Part shown: positions 8,509-17,820 of the stretch, in pieces
Layout of the letters: each line of letters opens with the position of its first letter
Position numbering within the stretch: the stretch's first letter is position 1
Source: Flavobacterium sp. LC2016-23
GTDB lineage: Bacteria > Bacteroidota > Bacteroidia > Flavobacteriales > Flavobacteriaceae
Reading direction: 5' to 3'
Length of the DNA: 64,000 nt
Assembly: GCF_009674775.1 (NCBI RefSeq)
Contig: NZ_WKKE01000012.1
Coordinates: 62,001 to 126,000 of the forward strand
Notes under the pieces: model-generated
Seen by the model: the letters and a program-made list of their open reading frames with translations, nothing else
The model's database searches: none
What the model was told of the DNA's origin: nothing
Position numbers and translations under genes: made by a program

Positions 8509-9462
8509 TTATTTTACATTTAAGAATTTTACAATCGGCTTTGCAGTCATCTTATATGATTTTCCTTTAAAAGAAAAGCGCTTTTCAATTTCAAAAGTAA
8601 ACTGTTTTTTCGTTTTTGCCATTGCTGCTATTTCAGCCGGGAGATTTACTTCAAATTCATCTTTGGCCTGTGCAGTTTTATTAAAAGAACCTTTTGTTTT
8701 AATCACGATATCCCTGAAATGTTTTTTAGCAGGATCATTTACCACAGTGTAAGAACTTGACCAGGTTACGCTTTCAACGTTGGTAAGTTCATAATCATGG
8801 ACTTCCATAATCGGTTGATATTTGCCGTCAAATCCGGCGACAAGATACAGCGTACCTTCAAATGGACCTCCGCCGCCGCCATTGACATGCAATAAAGTAA
8901 AAGCATACTGGTCTTCTCCAATTTCTGTAAGTTTAGGCTTAGGAGCCTGAGCAAAGGCGCCAAACGCTGCAACGCCAGGCTGAAAAGATCTCATTTCCCA
9001 GATGTTATTGTTTTTCGCAAACTTCGCAACACCTACTAAACCTCCGGAAAATCTGCTGGTTTGCAATCCGTCTTCATCGTAAACGGAGTGGTTAAAAAGC
9101 AGCAATTTGAATTGATTTCCTTTTGAATCCGTATAATCCAAATTAGAAAGTAATCGTGTCGCAACGCCTCTTTCGTAAGGAAATATCTGATCTCCTTCCT
9201 CACCATTTACATCTGTGTAGGAAGCCGTTTTACAGTTTTTACACTTCCAGCTTATAAAAGTATTACGATCCGATAGCTTGTATAACTTACCCGGAAATAA
9301 TTGCTGCATTGTTTTTATAGCATCCAGCTCACCTGACACGGCCAGAATTCTTTTGGTATTTAAGATGGTGTCACTAACGTTTTTTAGTTGCACAATGTCT
9401 TCTTGTGCCGAACAAACAGAAACAAATAAAAAGGTAAAAACAAAAGCTTTAATTATTTTCAT
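8509..9462 (-). CDS. Secreted protein of unknown function
   Basis: A 317-residue protein with a clear signal peptide (MKIIKAFVFTFLFVSVCSAQ). The mature part contains a CKNC motif near residue 75, a glycine run (HVNGGGGGPFEG) near the middle and a lysine-rich C-terminus. I do not recognise a family. It is convergent with the YeiH gene, with only 8 bp between stop codons. A candidate minus-strand TAAATTTG box lies at 9492-9499. The CxxC could bind metal or form a disulfide. The function is unknown. Confidence 0.6.
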   Translation of the reverse strand: MKIIKAFVFTFLFVSVCSAQEDIVQLKNVSDTILNTKRILAVSGELDAIKTMQQLFPGKLYKLSDRNTFISWKCKNCKTASYTDVNGEEGDQIFPYERGVATRLLSNLDYTDSKGNQFKLLLFNHSVYDEDGLQTSRFSGGLVGVAKFAKNNNIWEMRSFQPGVAAFGAFAQAPKPKLTEIGEDQYAFTLLHVNGGGGGPFEGTLYLVAGFDGKYQPIMEVHDYELTNVESVTWSSSYTVVNDPAKKHFRDIVIKTKGSFNKTAQAKDEFEVNLPAEIAAMAKTKKQFTFEIEKRFSFKGKSYKMTAKPIVKFLNVK

Positions 9463-9798
9463 GTGGTAGTAGTAAGAGTAATTTATAAAATCAAATTTAC
9501 ATTGTTTTTTGTTAGTAAACCTTAGAGAAATCCGCTCTTTTTAAAGAAATTATATACGCTCCGTTTTACAACGCAGAGGTCTTTGTTAATAAAATGCTTT
9601 CATTTAATTTAATAAATATTGTTATTATTTTATTTTTTTAACACAAATGGTAGTGTAAGTTTATTTTTAACAAGTTAAAATGCATTTTCTGTATTATAGT
9701 TTGATAAAATAGCATCGGTTTTATCTTACTTAAATTTAAACATTTGCAATGAAGATTTTACAAAACACTAACTTCATTAACCACTAAAAAACTAAAGT
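9463..9798. other. Divergent intergenic region, promoter-containing
   Basis: The 336 bp hold no gene. CAAATTTA at 9492-9499 reads TAAATTTG on the minus strand and fits the Bacteroidota -7 box for the secreted-protein gene at 8509-9462. The plus-strand half is AT-rich and no box before the GH5 gene matches cleanly. Confidence 0.4.
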
Positions 9799-10800
9799 AT
9801 GAGAAAATCAGGTTTTATTACCAAAATGTTTAAAACAGTACATGTTTTATTTTTAGCCGTAAGTATATCGTTGTTTATCAGCTGTGAGCAATCGGAATCC
9901 GATCAGACTGCTCCGGACGCCAAAGCAGTAATTACGGTATCCAATTCAGGTTTAACTTCTAAAACAGCATCAACAGCGGGAGATATTGGAAACGGAGTTA
10001 ATCTTCAGCCCTCTTATTACAATGGAGGCAATTGTGATTTGGGCTGGACGCTGATGAAACAAAATACTAAAATTCAGACGGTACGAATTGAAGTAGAACC
10101 GGGACAGGAGAATAATGCAAAACGCTGGATATCCGAAGCCAAAGCAAATGGCTATAAAGTTATTGTCACCTATCATAAAGCAACTGTTTTAGGTTCCGAT
10201 AGTGCATCAGAGCTTCTGGCAGCAGGAACCTGGTGGAAAAATAATTACAATAACCTGGGTGGCGGTTTCATCGTAAATTTAATGAACGAATGGGGAAGCC
10301 ATAACATTACTCCCGCCGCTTTTGCATCTGCTTACAATGCAGCAATTACAGAAGTCCGTAAAGTATACAGCGGAAGTATCATCATCGATATACCGGGTTG
10401 GGGACAGGAAACGGCAACTGCAGCCTGCGCGGTGAAAGGCTGTAATTCTGGTCAGACAAAAATTAATGACACAAAAATTATCCTCTCTGCACACGTATAT
10501 CCCGGAGCTTACAATCAGGCCAAAGGCCGTTATCTGAACAATTCGGATCTGGATGACCTGGCTTCTTCGGGCAGAGCATGTATGCTGGGTGAGTTTGGCA
10601 GCATTGGCGGTTCGGGTGCCGATTGGTCCGGTATTGTAGATTATGCAAAATCGAAAGGTTGGACCGTAATAGGCTGGGCGTGGGCTGGAGACGGAATAGG
10701 TATGAATATGATCTCGCCTCAATTTCAGTCTTTTACAAGCGGAAGTCCTAAAACGTATGCGAAATCTTCGTATTTTAATACGGTTTATAATAAGCTGTAA
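9799..10800 (+). CDS. Glycoside hydrolase family 5-type lipoprotein (cellulase/mannanase fold)
   Basis: A 333-residue secreted lipoprotein (hydrophobic segment then LFISC). The mature protein has the GH5 layout: GNGVNLQPSYYN at the domain start, the acid/base glutamate in LMNEWG (Glu164) and the nucleophile glutamate in MLGEFG (Glu265), with SAHVYPG between them supplying the usual His/Tyr. It should cleave beta-1,4-linked glucan or mannan at the cell surface or outside. It is a single-gene transcript closed by a terminator at 10821 and has no SusCD pair beside it. Cellulase versus mannanase activity cannot be decided here. Confidence 0.8.
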   Translation: MRKSGFITKMFKTVHVLFLAVSISLFISCEQSESDQTAPDAKAVITVSNSGLTSKTASTAGDIGNGVNLQPSYYNGGNCDLGWTLMKQNTKIQTVRIEVEPGQENNAKRWISEAKANGYKVIVTYHKATVLGSDSASELLAAGTWWKNNYNNLGGGFIVNLMNEWGSHNITPAAFASAYNAAITEVRKVYSGSIIIDIPGWGQETATAACAVKGCNSGQTKINDTKIILSAHVYPGAYNQAKGRYLNNSDLDDLASSGRACMLGEFGSIGGSGADWSGIVDYAKSKGWTVIGWAWAGDGIGMNMISPQFQSFTSGSPKTYAKSSYFNTVYNKL

Positions 10801-10820
10801 ACCGTAAAAAGAGTATTTTA

Positions 10821-10851
10821 ATCCTTCTGAAAAAGCTTCAGAAGGATTTTT
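10821..10851 (+). terminator. Terminator of the GH5 gene
   Basis: ATCCTTCTGAA (10821-10831) pairs perfectly with TTCAGAAGGAT (10837-10847) over a 5-nt loop and is followed by T residues. Confidence 0.85.
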
Positions 10852-11004
10852 AGCCTGGAATTTCGAATGAAAACAAGTCTGTTATTAATTTTGCAGTATA
10901 CTTTTGATTTTGATGTACTTAATTAAATTAACAGAATATTTATTAGTATTCTTTTGTATTATCCTTAAATGAATATAGATTTGCACTTCTAATAAAAATT
11001 GCAA

Positions 11005-12003
11005 ATGAAAAACTTTAAAATGAAACCAAAACTAATCGCTCTTTTGGTATTAGGAATTGGATTCTTGACATTATCATGGGGAATCGTGGGTCATGAACGT
11101 ATCAATAAAGCGGCTGTTATGGCTTTGCCTCAGCAACTTCAGGTATTTTTTTACAACCATATTGATTTTATTACCCAGGAAGCTTCTGTGCCGGATATTC
11201 GTAAATATGCCTTAAATTACAAAGACGAAAATCCAAGACATTATTTTGACATGGAAAATTTTGGCGCTGCCGACAGCATTCCGCAAACAATGGAAGCCGC
11301 CAAAAAGAAATACGATGCTAAATTTCTGAATGACAACGGAATCCTGCCTTGGTATATCGAAGATATGATGGCGAAATTAACCAAAGCCTTCAAAGATAAA
11401 AACAGAGCGGAGATTTTATTTCTTGCTGCAGATTTAGGTCATTACATTGGAGATGCGCACATGCCTTTGCATACTTCGGCTAATCATGACGGACAATTGA
11501 GCGACCAAAAAGGAATTCATGCCCTTTGGGAAAGCAAACTTCCGGAATTATTTGCTAAAAATTATAAATTAAATGTTCCGCAGGCACAATATTACGAAGA
11601 TGTTCACAAAGCAATTTGGAACATGATCAATGATACACATAGTTTAGCACAGCCGTTACTAGACGTTGATAAAAAACTAAGAACCGGAACTCCGGAAAAT
11701 CAGGTTTTTAAAATGGATGCTGATGGAAAAGTATTGAAAAGCAAATACAATTCAGCGGTTTTCTCCGATGAATATGCGAAGAAACTGCATGAACAGTTAA
11801 ACGGAATGGTTGAAAATCAAATGAGAAAAGCCATTACGGCCACTGCCAGTTTTTGGTATACGGCCTGGGTAAATGCAGGAAAACCGGATTTAAGCAATTT
11901 AGATGCACCGGCTGTTACACAAAGAAATTATCAGGCTTTGAGAGATGATTTTAAACTGTATCAACAAGGAGACCTGTTCGGAATGAAAAATCAGAACGAC
12001 TAG
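11005..12003 (+). CDS. Zinc-dependent phospholipase C / S1-P1 nuclease-family protein
   Basis: A 332-residue secreted protein. Cleavage of the signal peptide would leave Trp25 at or near the mature N-terminus (SWGIVGHERIN). In this family the N-terminal Trp and the following His (His30) help bind the trinuclear zinc site. Further ligand motifs are GHYIGDAHMPLH and the HALWE segment. ATG 11005 is taken over an in-frame TTG six bases upstream; ATG 11020 is also possible. A shared terminator at 12041 follows. The family includes nucleases and phospholipases, and the sequence does not tell which this is. Confidence 0.8.
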   Translation: MKNFKMKPKLIALLVLGIGFLTLSWGIVGHERINKAAVMALPQQLQVFFYNHIDFITQEASVPDIRKYALNYKDENPRHYFDMENFGAADSIPQTMEAAKKKYDAKFLNDNGILPWYIEDMMAKLTKAFKDKNRAEILFLAADLGHYIGDAHMPLHTSANHDGQLSDQKGIHALWESKLPELFAKNYKLNVPQAQYYEDVHKAIWNMINDTHSLAQPLLDVDKKLRTGTPENQVFKMDADGKVLKSKYNSAVFSDEYAKKLHEQLNGMVENQMRKAITATASFWYTAWVNAGKPDLSNLDAPAVTQRNYQALRDDFKLYQQGDLFGMKNQND

Positions 12004-12076
12004 TACAGTTTACAGTCTCAGTTTCTGGTTTACAGATATAAAAAAGCCTCAATTTCAGTTGAATTTGAGGCTTTTT
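12004..12076. terminator. Word-repeat stub and bidirectional terminator
   Basis: After the stop come CAGTTTACAGTCTCAGTTT words, relatives of the 4226 spacer. A hairpin follows, with AAAAAGCCTCAA (from 12041) and TTGAGGCTTTTT. A residues on one side and T residues on the other would let it stop transcription from both converging genes (ends 12003 and 12124). Confidence 0.75.
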
Positions 12077-12123
12077 ATTTGTAATTTTTAATTTTGGTAT
12101 TACCTTATTTTGACTGTGAAATG

Positions 12124-13149
12124 CTATGCATTTTTCAGGTCTTCTATAAAAGCGTCAACCATAGTTTCATCTGTAGCCCAGGAAGTAATAAGCCTTACAG
12201 CAGATTGTTCTTTGTCAATCGCTTTCCAGACATAAAACAAGTACTTTTCATTTAGTTTTTCGATCACAGCATTGGGTAAAATGGGGAAAATTTGATTTGT
12301 TGTCGAATTGGTCAAAAAAGTATATCCCTTTTCTTTAACAACAGCTGAGATCTTCATAGCCATAACATTCGCATGTTTGGCGAGCGTAAAATACAAATCA
12401 TCTTTGAATAGTTCCAAAAACTGAATCGCCAGTAACCTTCCTTTTGCCAGCAAAGCACCTCTTTGTTTGAGTACATAATCAAAATCTGCTGCAACTTCAG
12501 GTCGGTTAAAAACAATGGCTTCCCCGATCAGGCCACCATTTTTAGTGGCACCAATGTAAAACATATCAGTAAGTTGGGCGACATCAGACAAAGTCAGATC
12601 ATTGTTTTCCGCCGTTAAGGCATGTCCCAATCGTGCGCCATCTAAATAAAGCAATAAATCGTTCGCTTTGCAGCACTCAGATAAAGCAAGAAGCTCAGCT
12701 TTAGTGTAGATAGTCCCAATTTCTGTAGAATTGGAAATATACACCATTCTTGGCTTTACGACGTGTGGTCTAAGAGCGTGTTCCTGCAGCGTTAAATGAA
12801 TATCGGAAGGTTTTAATTTTCCGTCTGTAGTTTCAATAGCAATGACTTTATGTCCCGTTGCTTCTATGGCTCCCGTTTCGTTAGCCGAAATATGCCCGGT
12901 TTTGGCACTGATAACTGCTTCGTGAGCACGTAATGAGGAAGCAATAACAATAAGATTGGTTTGTGTACCTCCGGATAGAAAATAAATGACCGCCTCACGA
13001 TTGTTTATTTTTTCTTTCAGTACATCTTTTGCCTGTATCGAATATTCATCTTCACCATATCCCAATTGCTGTATCAGATTGGTTTCGATTAGTTTGTTTA
13101 AAATATTGGGGTGCGCCCCTTCCGAGTAGTCGTTTTTAAAATTGTACAT
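12124..13149 (-). CDS. Threonine aldolase / beta-eliminating lyase-family PLP enzyme
   Basis: A 341-residue fold-type I PLP enzyme. Visible are the ring-stacking His86 region (SAKTGHISANETGA), the cofactor-binding Asp170 in LDGARLGHAL and the Schiff-base lysine Lys203 in YIGATKNGG. This is the layout of low-specificity L-threonine aldolase (LtaE-like), which cleaves L-threonine or allo-threonine to glycine and acetaldehyde. It is shorter than tryptophanases. Bacteroidota members of this subgroup are often named only as beta-eliminating lyase-related, so the substrate is uncertain and no symbol is given. It ends against the bidirectional terminator at 12041-12076. Confidence 0.78.
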   Translation of the reverse strand: MYNFKNDYSEGAHPNILNKLIETNLIQQLGYGEDEYSIQAKDVLKEKINNREAVIYFLSGGTQTNLIVIASSLRAHEAVISAKTGHISANETGAIEATGHKVIAIETTDGKLKPSDIHLTLQEHALRPHVVKPRMVYISNSTEIGTIYTKAELLALSECCKANDLLLYLDGARLGHALTAENNDLTLSDVAQLTDMFYIGATKNGGLIGEAIVFNRPEVAADFDYVLKQRGALLAKGRLLAIQFLELFKDDLYFTLAKHANVMAMKISAVVKEKGYTFLTNSTTNQIFPILPNAVIEKLNEKYLFYVWKAIDKEQSAVRLITSWATDETMVDAFIEDLKNA

Positions 13150-13224
13150 TTTGTATATTTATGATAAGTGCTTTTTCAAAAATACAAAAGTTACTATCAT
13201 AAATACAGAGCACCACCTGATTTT

Positions 13225-15315
13225 TTACTTTTGATACTTCTTATTTTTCAATAGATACGAAGCGGTTTGATAAAACGAAACAGTTTCATTTACCAAATCT
13301 GTTCTTTCTTGTTTTAATGGCTTCTCATAATAATAAATCTGATATTCCGGAGCAACTCCTTTTTTGGGATTCAGCTCTAATTCAAACTGTTTTACCTGTT
13401 GTTTGGGAGACAAAATAGTCAGAATATTATCTTTAATCAGACCTAAATCCTGATACGTGGCAATGAAAGCGCGAGGTTTATAATCCGTTTTTAAAACATC
13501 CTGACCAAAAAACTTACTCTCATAACTGAAATGCAATAATCCAAAAACGGTTGGCATCAGATCAATCTGTGACATGAGCTGCGTGTATTTTTCAGGCTTA
13601 ATTCCAGGGCTGTAAACGAAAGCAGGGATTCTGTATTTGTCCATAGGTAATTCTGTTTTTCCGGCACTTGACGCACAATGATCTGCCACAATTACAAAAA
13701 CAGTATTTTTAAACCAGGGTTGCTTAGACGCCATTGAAAAGAATTTTTTCAACGAATAGTCAGTATATTTTACGCCGCCGTCACGTGATTTTACATCTCC
13801 GGGAATATCTATTTTATTGTTCGGATAGGTAAAAGGCCTGTGATTACTCACGGTCATAATATGATTGAAGAAAGGTTTGTTTTCTTTTGATTCTTTATTC
13901 ATCACTTTTATCGCCTTGTGATACATATCTTCATCACACACTCCCCATACATTCGAAAATGTGATTTCTTCGGGAGGGAAGCTTGACTTGTCCACAATTT
14001 CATAGCCGTTTCCGGAATAGAAATCCCGCATATTGTCAAAAAAAGCATCACCGCCATACATAAATTTTACCTGATATCCTTTTTGCTTAAAAATAGCACC
14101 GGTAGAAAATTTGTTTTTATTATCTTCTCTTTTTACAACACTTTCGCCTGCTGTTGGAGGGATGCATAAGGTAACGGCTTCAAGTCCGCGAACAGTTCGG
14201 TTTCCTGTAGCGTATAAGTTGGTAAACTGAAGACTTTTTTGAGCTAAACTATCTAAAAAAGGAGTGATGTTTTGATCGTTCCCATACATTTTCATAAAGT
14301 CGGCACTATAGCTTTCAATAGTAATAAGGACTACATTTTTATGGTTTTCTGCTGAATCGCTTTCAATTTTTCGGGTTGTATTTTCTCCGGAGATTGTTGG
14401 CAACTGCTGTTTTAAAACAGCAAAAGCTTTGTCGTCTGGAATCGTCTTATAAAACTTAAAGTAATCCAGATCGCTGTTTTGAAATGCTAAATAAAACTTG
14501 TATAGCCCATTAGATTGTAATTCGTTAACAAAAAGATTTTTAGAATTTTCCGTTAAAGCTAACGTAGGGATTGCTACTAATGAAACCAAAAACAATCCAA
14601 TATATACAACTGAAATTTTGATTTTTTCAGTAAAGGAAGGAATAGTAGTAATGAAGGCTGTCGAATTTTTCAGAATAAAATAAGTAAAACCCCCTGTCAC
14701 CAGAAACAAGGCCGAAAAGATTGGAATTACCGGATAAGACTCCATAATATTTCCAATGACTTCATTGGTGTAAATCAAATAATTGACGGCTATAAAATTG
14801 TATTTTACACCAAATTCATTCCAAAAGAAATATTCACTCAATCCGTTTTGAAGAATCAATAAAACATATAAAAAGATAACAAAAGCAAAAAGCCAAAATC
14901 GGATTTTGTCTCTATGTTTTGGAAGAAAAAGCAAAAGCGCAAAGATGATTGTTTTGATTCCTATAAAAATTAAAACAATTCGTGGCAAAGCACCGCCATA
15001 TTCGTCAAGAATACTTTTCCCTGATACGATATAAAGAAATAAAGCAATAAAAGCGCCTAGAATAAGATAGCCCCACGGCTTATTATATTTCGAATTTGAA
15101 ACAAAAATTAAATACAGCCACAAAAACAAACTTGCAATAACAAAAACGAATAGATCTGAAATTAACCCCAAACCAAAGATTTTTATACTTTCAATAAACG
15201 AAAAAGAACTTTGCGTTATAGGATGAAAAAATAAGACGACGCGAAGTATAGAACTGATCACAAAATAAAATAAAGCAAGATTGTAAAATGGAGCTAACTT
15301 CCTGTATAAATTCAT
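13225..15315 (-). CDS. LTA synthase-family membrane sulfatase / phosphoglycerol transferase
   Basis: A 696-residue protein. About five or six membrane helices occupy residues 10-250 and an extracytoplasmic sulfatase-type domain follows from about 325. Metal-site and catalytic residues match the LtaS pattern: Glu334 in ITIESYS, the nucleophile Thr374 in GNRTVRGLE and Asp545-His546 in VADHCAS. LtaS moves glycerol-phosphate from phosphatidylglycerol. A Gram-negative host has no lipoteichoic acid, so an OpgB-like or lipid-headgroup role is more likely. It is divergent from a two-component system, with regulatory repeats in the 211-bp gap. Confidence 0.8.
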   Translation of the reverse strand: MNLYRKLAPFYNLALFYFVISSILRVVLFFHPITQSSFSFIESIKIFGLGLISDLFVFVIASLFLWLYLIFVSNSKYNKPWGYLILGAFIALFLYIVSGKSILDEYGGALPRIVLIFIGIKTIIFALLLFLPKHRDKIRFWLFAFVIFLYVLLILQNGLSEYFFWNEFGVKYNFIAVNYLIYTNEVIGNIMESYPVIPIFSALFLVTGGFTYFILKNSTAFITTIPSFTEKIKISVVYIGLFLVSLVAIPTLALTENSKNLFVNELQSNGLYKFYLAFQNSDLDYFKFYKTIPDDKAFAVLKQQLPTISGENTTRKIESDSAENHKNVVLITIESYSADFMKMYGNDQNITPFLDSLAQKSLQFTNLYATGNRTVRGLEAVTLCIPPTAGESVVKREDNKNKFSTGAIFKQKGYQVKFMYGGDAFFDNMRDFYSGNGYEIVDKSSFPPEEITFSNVWGVCDEDMYHKAIKVMNKESKENKPFFNHIMTVSNHRPFTYPNNKIDIPGDVKSRDGGVKYTDYSLKKFFSMASKQPWFKNTVFVIVADHCASSAGKTELPMDKYRIPAFVYSPGIKPEKYTQLMSQIDLMPTVFGLLHFSYESKFFGQDVLKTDYKPRAFIATYQDLGLIKDNILTILSPKQQVKQFELELNPKKGVAPEYQIYYYEKPLKQERTDLVNETVSFYQTASYLLKNKKYQK

Positions 15316-15382
15316 AGTATTATTTTTTTGACAAAATTAAATTCGATTCATTAAATTTAGATTAAGTCAACCTTTTACCTTA

Positions 15383-15410
15383 CTTAGTGTTAACTTAATG
15401 TTTGCTTAAG
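15383..15410. promoter_or_regulatory. Triple CTTA box at 11-bp spacing (OmpR/PhoB-type operator)
   Basis: CTTA occurs at 15383, 15394 and 15405, exactly one 11-bp step apart (CTTAGTGTTAA, CTTAATGTTTG, CTTAAG). OmpR/PhoB-family regulators bind tandem direct repeats at 11-bp spacing. The block lies about 60-85 bp upstream of the -7 box of the response-regulator gene and about 70 bp from the start of the divergent sulfatase gene, so either could be the target. Confidence 0.5.
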
Positions 15411-15467
15411 ATGTCTATTTTGTTGCGATCTACTGATTTAAAACGTACATCTGAATTTTAAAATATT

Positions 15468-15475
15468 TATCTTTG
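15468..15475 (+). promoter_or_regulatory. -7 promoter box of the two-component operon
   Basis: TATCTTTG fits the Bacteroidota -7 consensus TANNTTTG and lies about 52 bp before the start codon. No TTG is found at the standard distance upstream, which would fit an activator-dependent promoter. Confidence 0.45.
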
Positions 15476-15526
15476 ACTGGCAAGATAATATAATTTATAC
15501 AACTAACCTTATTAAAATTAAGTTAA

Positions 15527-16189
15527 ATGCATATTTTAATAGTTGAAGACGAATTAGGCATTGTTCAGTTTTTGCAGCAGGGCCTTCAGGAGGAAGGGTA
15601 CAAGGTGACGACAGCCAGTGATGGTTCGAAGGGATTTGAATTGACCCAAAGTCAGCAATTTGATTTAATTTTACTGGACTGGATGCTGCCTAAAATTAAT
15701 GGGTTGGACTTATGCAAAGCCATCAGGATTAAAGATCAGGCGACTCCAATTATATTCCTGACGGCCAAAGATACCGTGCAGGAAACTATTGAAGGTTTAA
15801 AAGCAGGTGCAAACGATTATATCAAAAAGCCTTTCAGTTTTGAAGAATTGATAGAACGGATTAAAATTCATTTTCGCAAAGAAAAAGTAAACGAAATTCT
15901 TTCTCTGGGAACCATAAAAATTGATTTGTCAAAATACATAGTCGTAAAAAATAATCAAGAAATTTCCCTTACGCAACGAGAGTTTGAATTACTGACTTAT
16001 TTGATTCGTAATAAAGGAAAAGTATGTACCAGAAATCAGATTTTAAAAGACGTTTGGGACATAAATTTCGAATATGATACTGGTGTTATTGATGTTTTTA
16101 TGAATGCAATCCGGAAAAAACTCAATCTGAAAATAGAAGAAGATTATATAAAAACAATTCGCGGGGTAGGATACATCGCTAATGATTAA
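15527..16189 (+). CDS. OmpR-family response regulator
   Basis: A 220-residue two-domain regulator. The receiver domain (about 1-115) has the acidic pair Glu7-Asp8, phospho-acceptor Asp51 (LILLDWMLP), Thr79 and Lys101. The C-terminal winged helix (about 125-218) has the usual LTQREFELL and the closing IKTIRGVGY. It is co-transcribed with the histidine kinase three bases downstream. The three 11-bp-spaced boxes at 15383 are candidate sites for autoregulation or for control of the divergent membrane sulfatase. The signal is unknown. Confidence 0.92.
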   Translation: MHILIVEDELGIVQFLQQGLQEEGYKVTTASDGSKGFELTQSQQFDLILLDWMLPKINGLDLCKAIRIKDQATPIIFLTAKDTVQETIEGLKAGANDYIKKPFSFEELIERIKIHFRKEKVNEILSLGTIKIDLSKYIVVKNNQEISLTQREFELLTYLIRNKGKVCTRNQILKDVWDINFEYDTGVIDVFMNAIRKKLNLKIEEDYIKTIRGVGYIAND

Positions 16190-16192
16190 AAA

Positions 16193-17581
16193 ATGGTACC
16201 ACTTTCTTTTAAAAACAGAATTGCTTTAAACTATATTATCACAACGGGTTTGTTGATTTTTGTGGTTTTCTTCACGATTTATTCTATTATTAAACACTCT
16301 GTTTACAGCCATATCGACGAAGGTATTAATGTGGAAATTCAGAATCATCTCAAAGAAATAAGAGAGGTCAATGGTGTTGTAATATTGGTTGATAAAGAAG
16401 AATGGGAAGAAAGAGAGCATAATACGGTTGATGTAAACCCTGTTTTTGTCCAGTTTCTGGATATCAATAAAAAAATAGTGGAGAAATCACCAAATCTCAA
16501 AACCGAAAGTTTGATTTTTGATGACAGTATTGAAAATTATAAATTATTTGATACTAAAATAAAAGATAACATTATCCGTCAGGTTCAGGTTCCTCTTTTT
16601 ATAAGATCTAAAAAGATAGGCTACCTGATTATAGGAATGTCGCTGACGAATTCCCGTATGGTTCTTAATAATTTGTTTGAAATCATGTGTCTGGCTTTTC
16701 CGGCGATTTTGTTGCTGTTATTTTTTATTGCCCGTTTTTTTGCAGGCCGAAGCATAAAACCGATAAATGAGATCACCAGTATCTCAAAAATGATTACCAG
16801 GGAAAATCTTAACACGAGAATTCCGCTTCCCAAAACCAAAGACGAATTATATACACTTTCTAAAACGATAAATAATTTATTAAATCGCATTGAGGATGCC
16901 ATTGAACGTGAAAAACAATTCACTTCTGATGCCTCGCACGAATTAAGAACTCCTTTAACAGTGATTAAAGGGACGCTTGAGGTTTTAATTCGTAAACCCA
17001 GAGATAACAAGGAGTATGAGGATAAAATTAATTTTTGTATTAGAGAAGTAGACCACCTAAATATATTGGCGGATCAGCTTCTTTTGATGGCTCGTTTTGA
17101 AAATAAAAAGGCAGAACTGAAATACGAACCCGTTTACCTGAATGCTTTAATTTTAGATGTATTAAAATTGAATTCAGAGAAGATATCCGCAAAAAACTTA
17201 AAGGTGAATTTTGATGCTGAGGAGGATTATTTTATTAATTCAGATAATTATCTTGTCATCACTATTTTAAGAAATGTTATTTCAAATGCCCTTAAATATA
17301 CCAATATCGATGGTGAGGTTTCTATTTTATTATCGCGTCAAAACGAAAGAACATTATGTAAAGTCTCAGATAACGGAATCGGAATTGCAAAAGAAGATAT
17401 AGAAGCTATTTTTAATCCGTTTTTCCGGTCAGACTCTTCCGGACATCCTGAAATAAAAGGTACGGGTTTAGGATTGTCAATTGTAAAACGCTTTTCGGAA
17501 CTGCTTCATATCTCGTTTGAAATCGAAAGCAAAATAGGCGAGGGAACTACAGTATCTTTAAGCTTTGATGAAAAAAATTAA
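16193..17581 (+). CDS. Membrane sensor histidine kinase
   Basis: A 462-residue kinase with two membrane helices (about 12-32 and 165-187) flanking a sensor domain of about 130 residues, then HAMP (about 188-240), the HisKA H-box SHELRTPL with His249, and an HATPase domain with N-box (NVISNALKYT), G1 (DNGIGI), F-box and G2 (GTGLGLSIV). It begins 3 bp after the response-regulator stop, which makes the pair a classical two-component system. The sensor region is short and does not match a named input domain I can recognise. General resemblance to CusS/ArlS-type kinases is not enough to name the stimulus. Confidence 0.92.
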   Translation: MVPLSFKNRIALNYIITTGLLIFVVFFTIYSIIKHSVYSHIDEGINVEIQNHLKEIREVNGVVILVDKEEWEEREHNTVDVNPVFVQFLDINKKIVEKSPNLKTESLIFDDSIENYKLFDTKIKDNIIRQVQVPLFIRSKKIGYLIIGMSLTNSRMVLNNLFEIMCLAFPAILLLLFFIARFFAGRSIKPINEITSISKMITRENLNTRIPLPKTKDELYTLSKTINNLLNRIEDAIEREKQFTSDASHELRTPLTVIKGTLEVLIRKPRDNKEYEDKINFCIREVDHLNILADQLLLMARFENKKAELKYEPVYLNALILDVLKLNSEKISAKNLKVNFDAEEDYFINSDNYLVITILRNVISNALKYTNIDGEVSILLSRQNERTLCKVSDNGIGIAKEDIEAIFNPFFRSDSSGHPEIKGTGLGLSIVKRFSELLHISFEIESKIGEGTTVSLSFDEKN

Positions 17582-17666
17582 ATCGTTGCAGTAAAAGGAA
17601 ATAAAGAAGAAAAAATGGGCTTCAGATATTTTTTAACAATAAACTATCATTAAGTTAAATTAAAAA

Positions 17667-17698
17667 TTGCTTTTTTATTAAATTATCTCCTATATTTG
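17667..17698 (+). promoter_or_regulatory. Promoter of the his operon
   Basis: TTG at 17667-17669, a 21-nt spacer and TATATTTG at 17691-17698 match the Bacteroidota sigma consensus in both boxes and spacing. Predicted transcription starts near 17705, just before the leader peptide. Confidence 0.75.
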
Positions 17699-17733
17699 CA
17701 ACCGAATCAAAGAATTATAAAATAAACCAAGTC

Positions 17734-17793
17734 ATGATTTCTATTCAATTACATCATCATCATTTTCATTATTGCTCTCAGGCGATGTGTTAA
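17734..17793 (+). CDS. hisL: his operon leader peptide
   Basis: A 19-codon frame, MISIQLHHHHFHYCSQAMC, with four His codons in a row and a fifth two codons later. It is followed 28 bp later by a strong terminator and then hisG. This is the classic attenuation layout: with charged His-tRNA the ribosome runs through and the terminator forms; when His-tRNA is scarce the ribosome stalls at the CAT run and the terminator is avoided. The competing antiterminator pairing is not obvious to me by eye. The peptide is too short for ordinary gene finders. Confidence 0.88.
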   Translation: MISIQLHHHHFHYCSQAMC

Positions 17794-17820
17794 TGGTATG
17801 CATGTAAATCATCATATTTT

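Noticed and set aside
10279..10722. 147-codon minus-strand frame inside the GH5 gene
   Set aside because: It is antisense to the catalytic core and has no plausible promoter or family.
16621..17010. 129-codon minus-strand frame inside the histidine kinase
   Set aside because: It is antisense to the conserved HAMP and HisKA domains, so it is explained by codon constraint.
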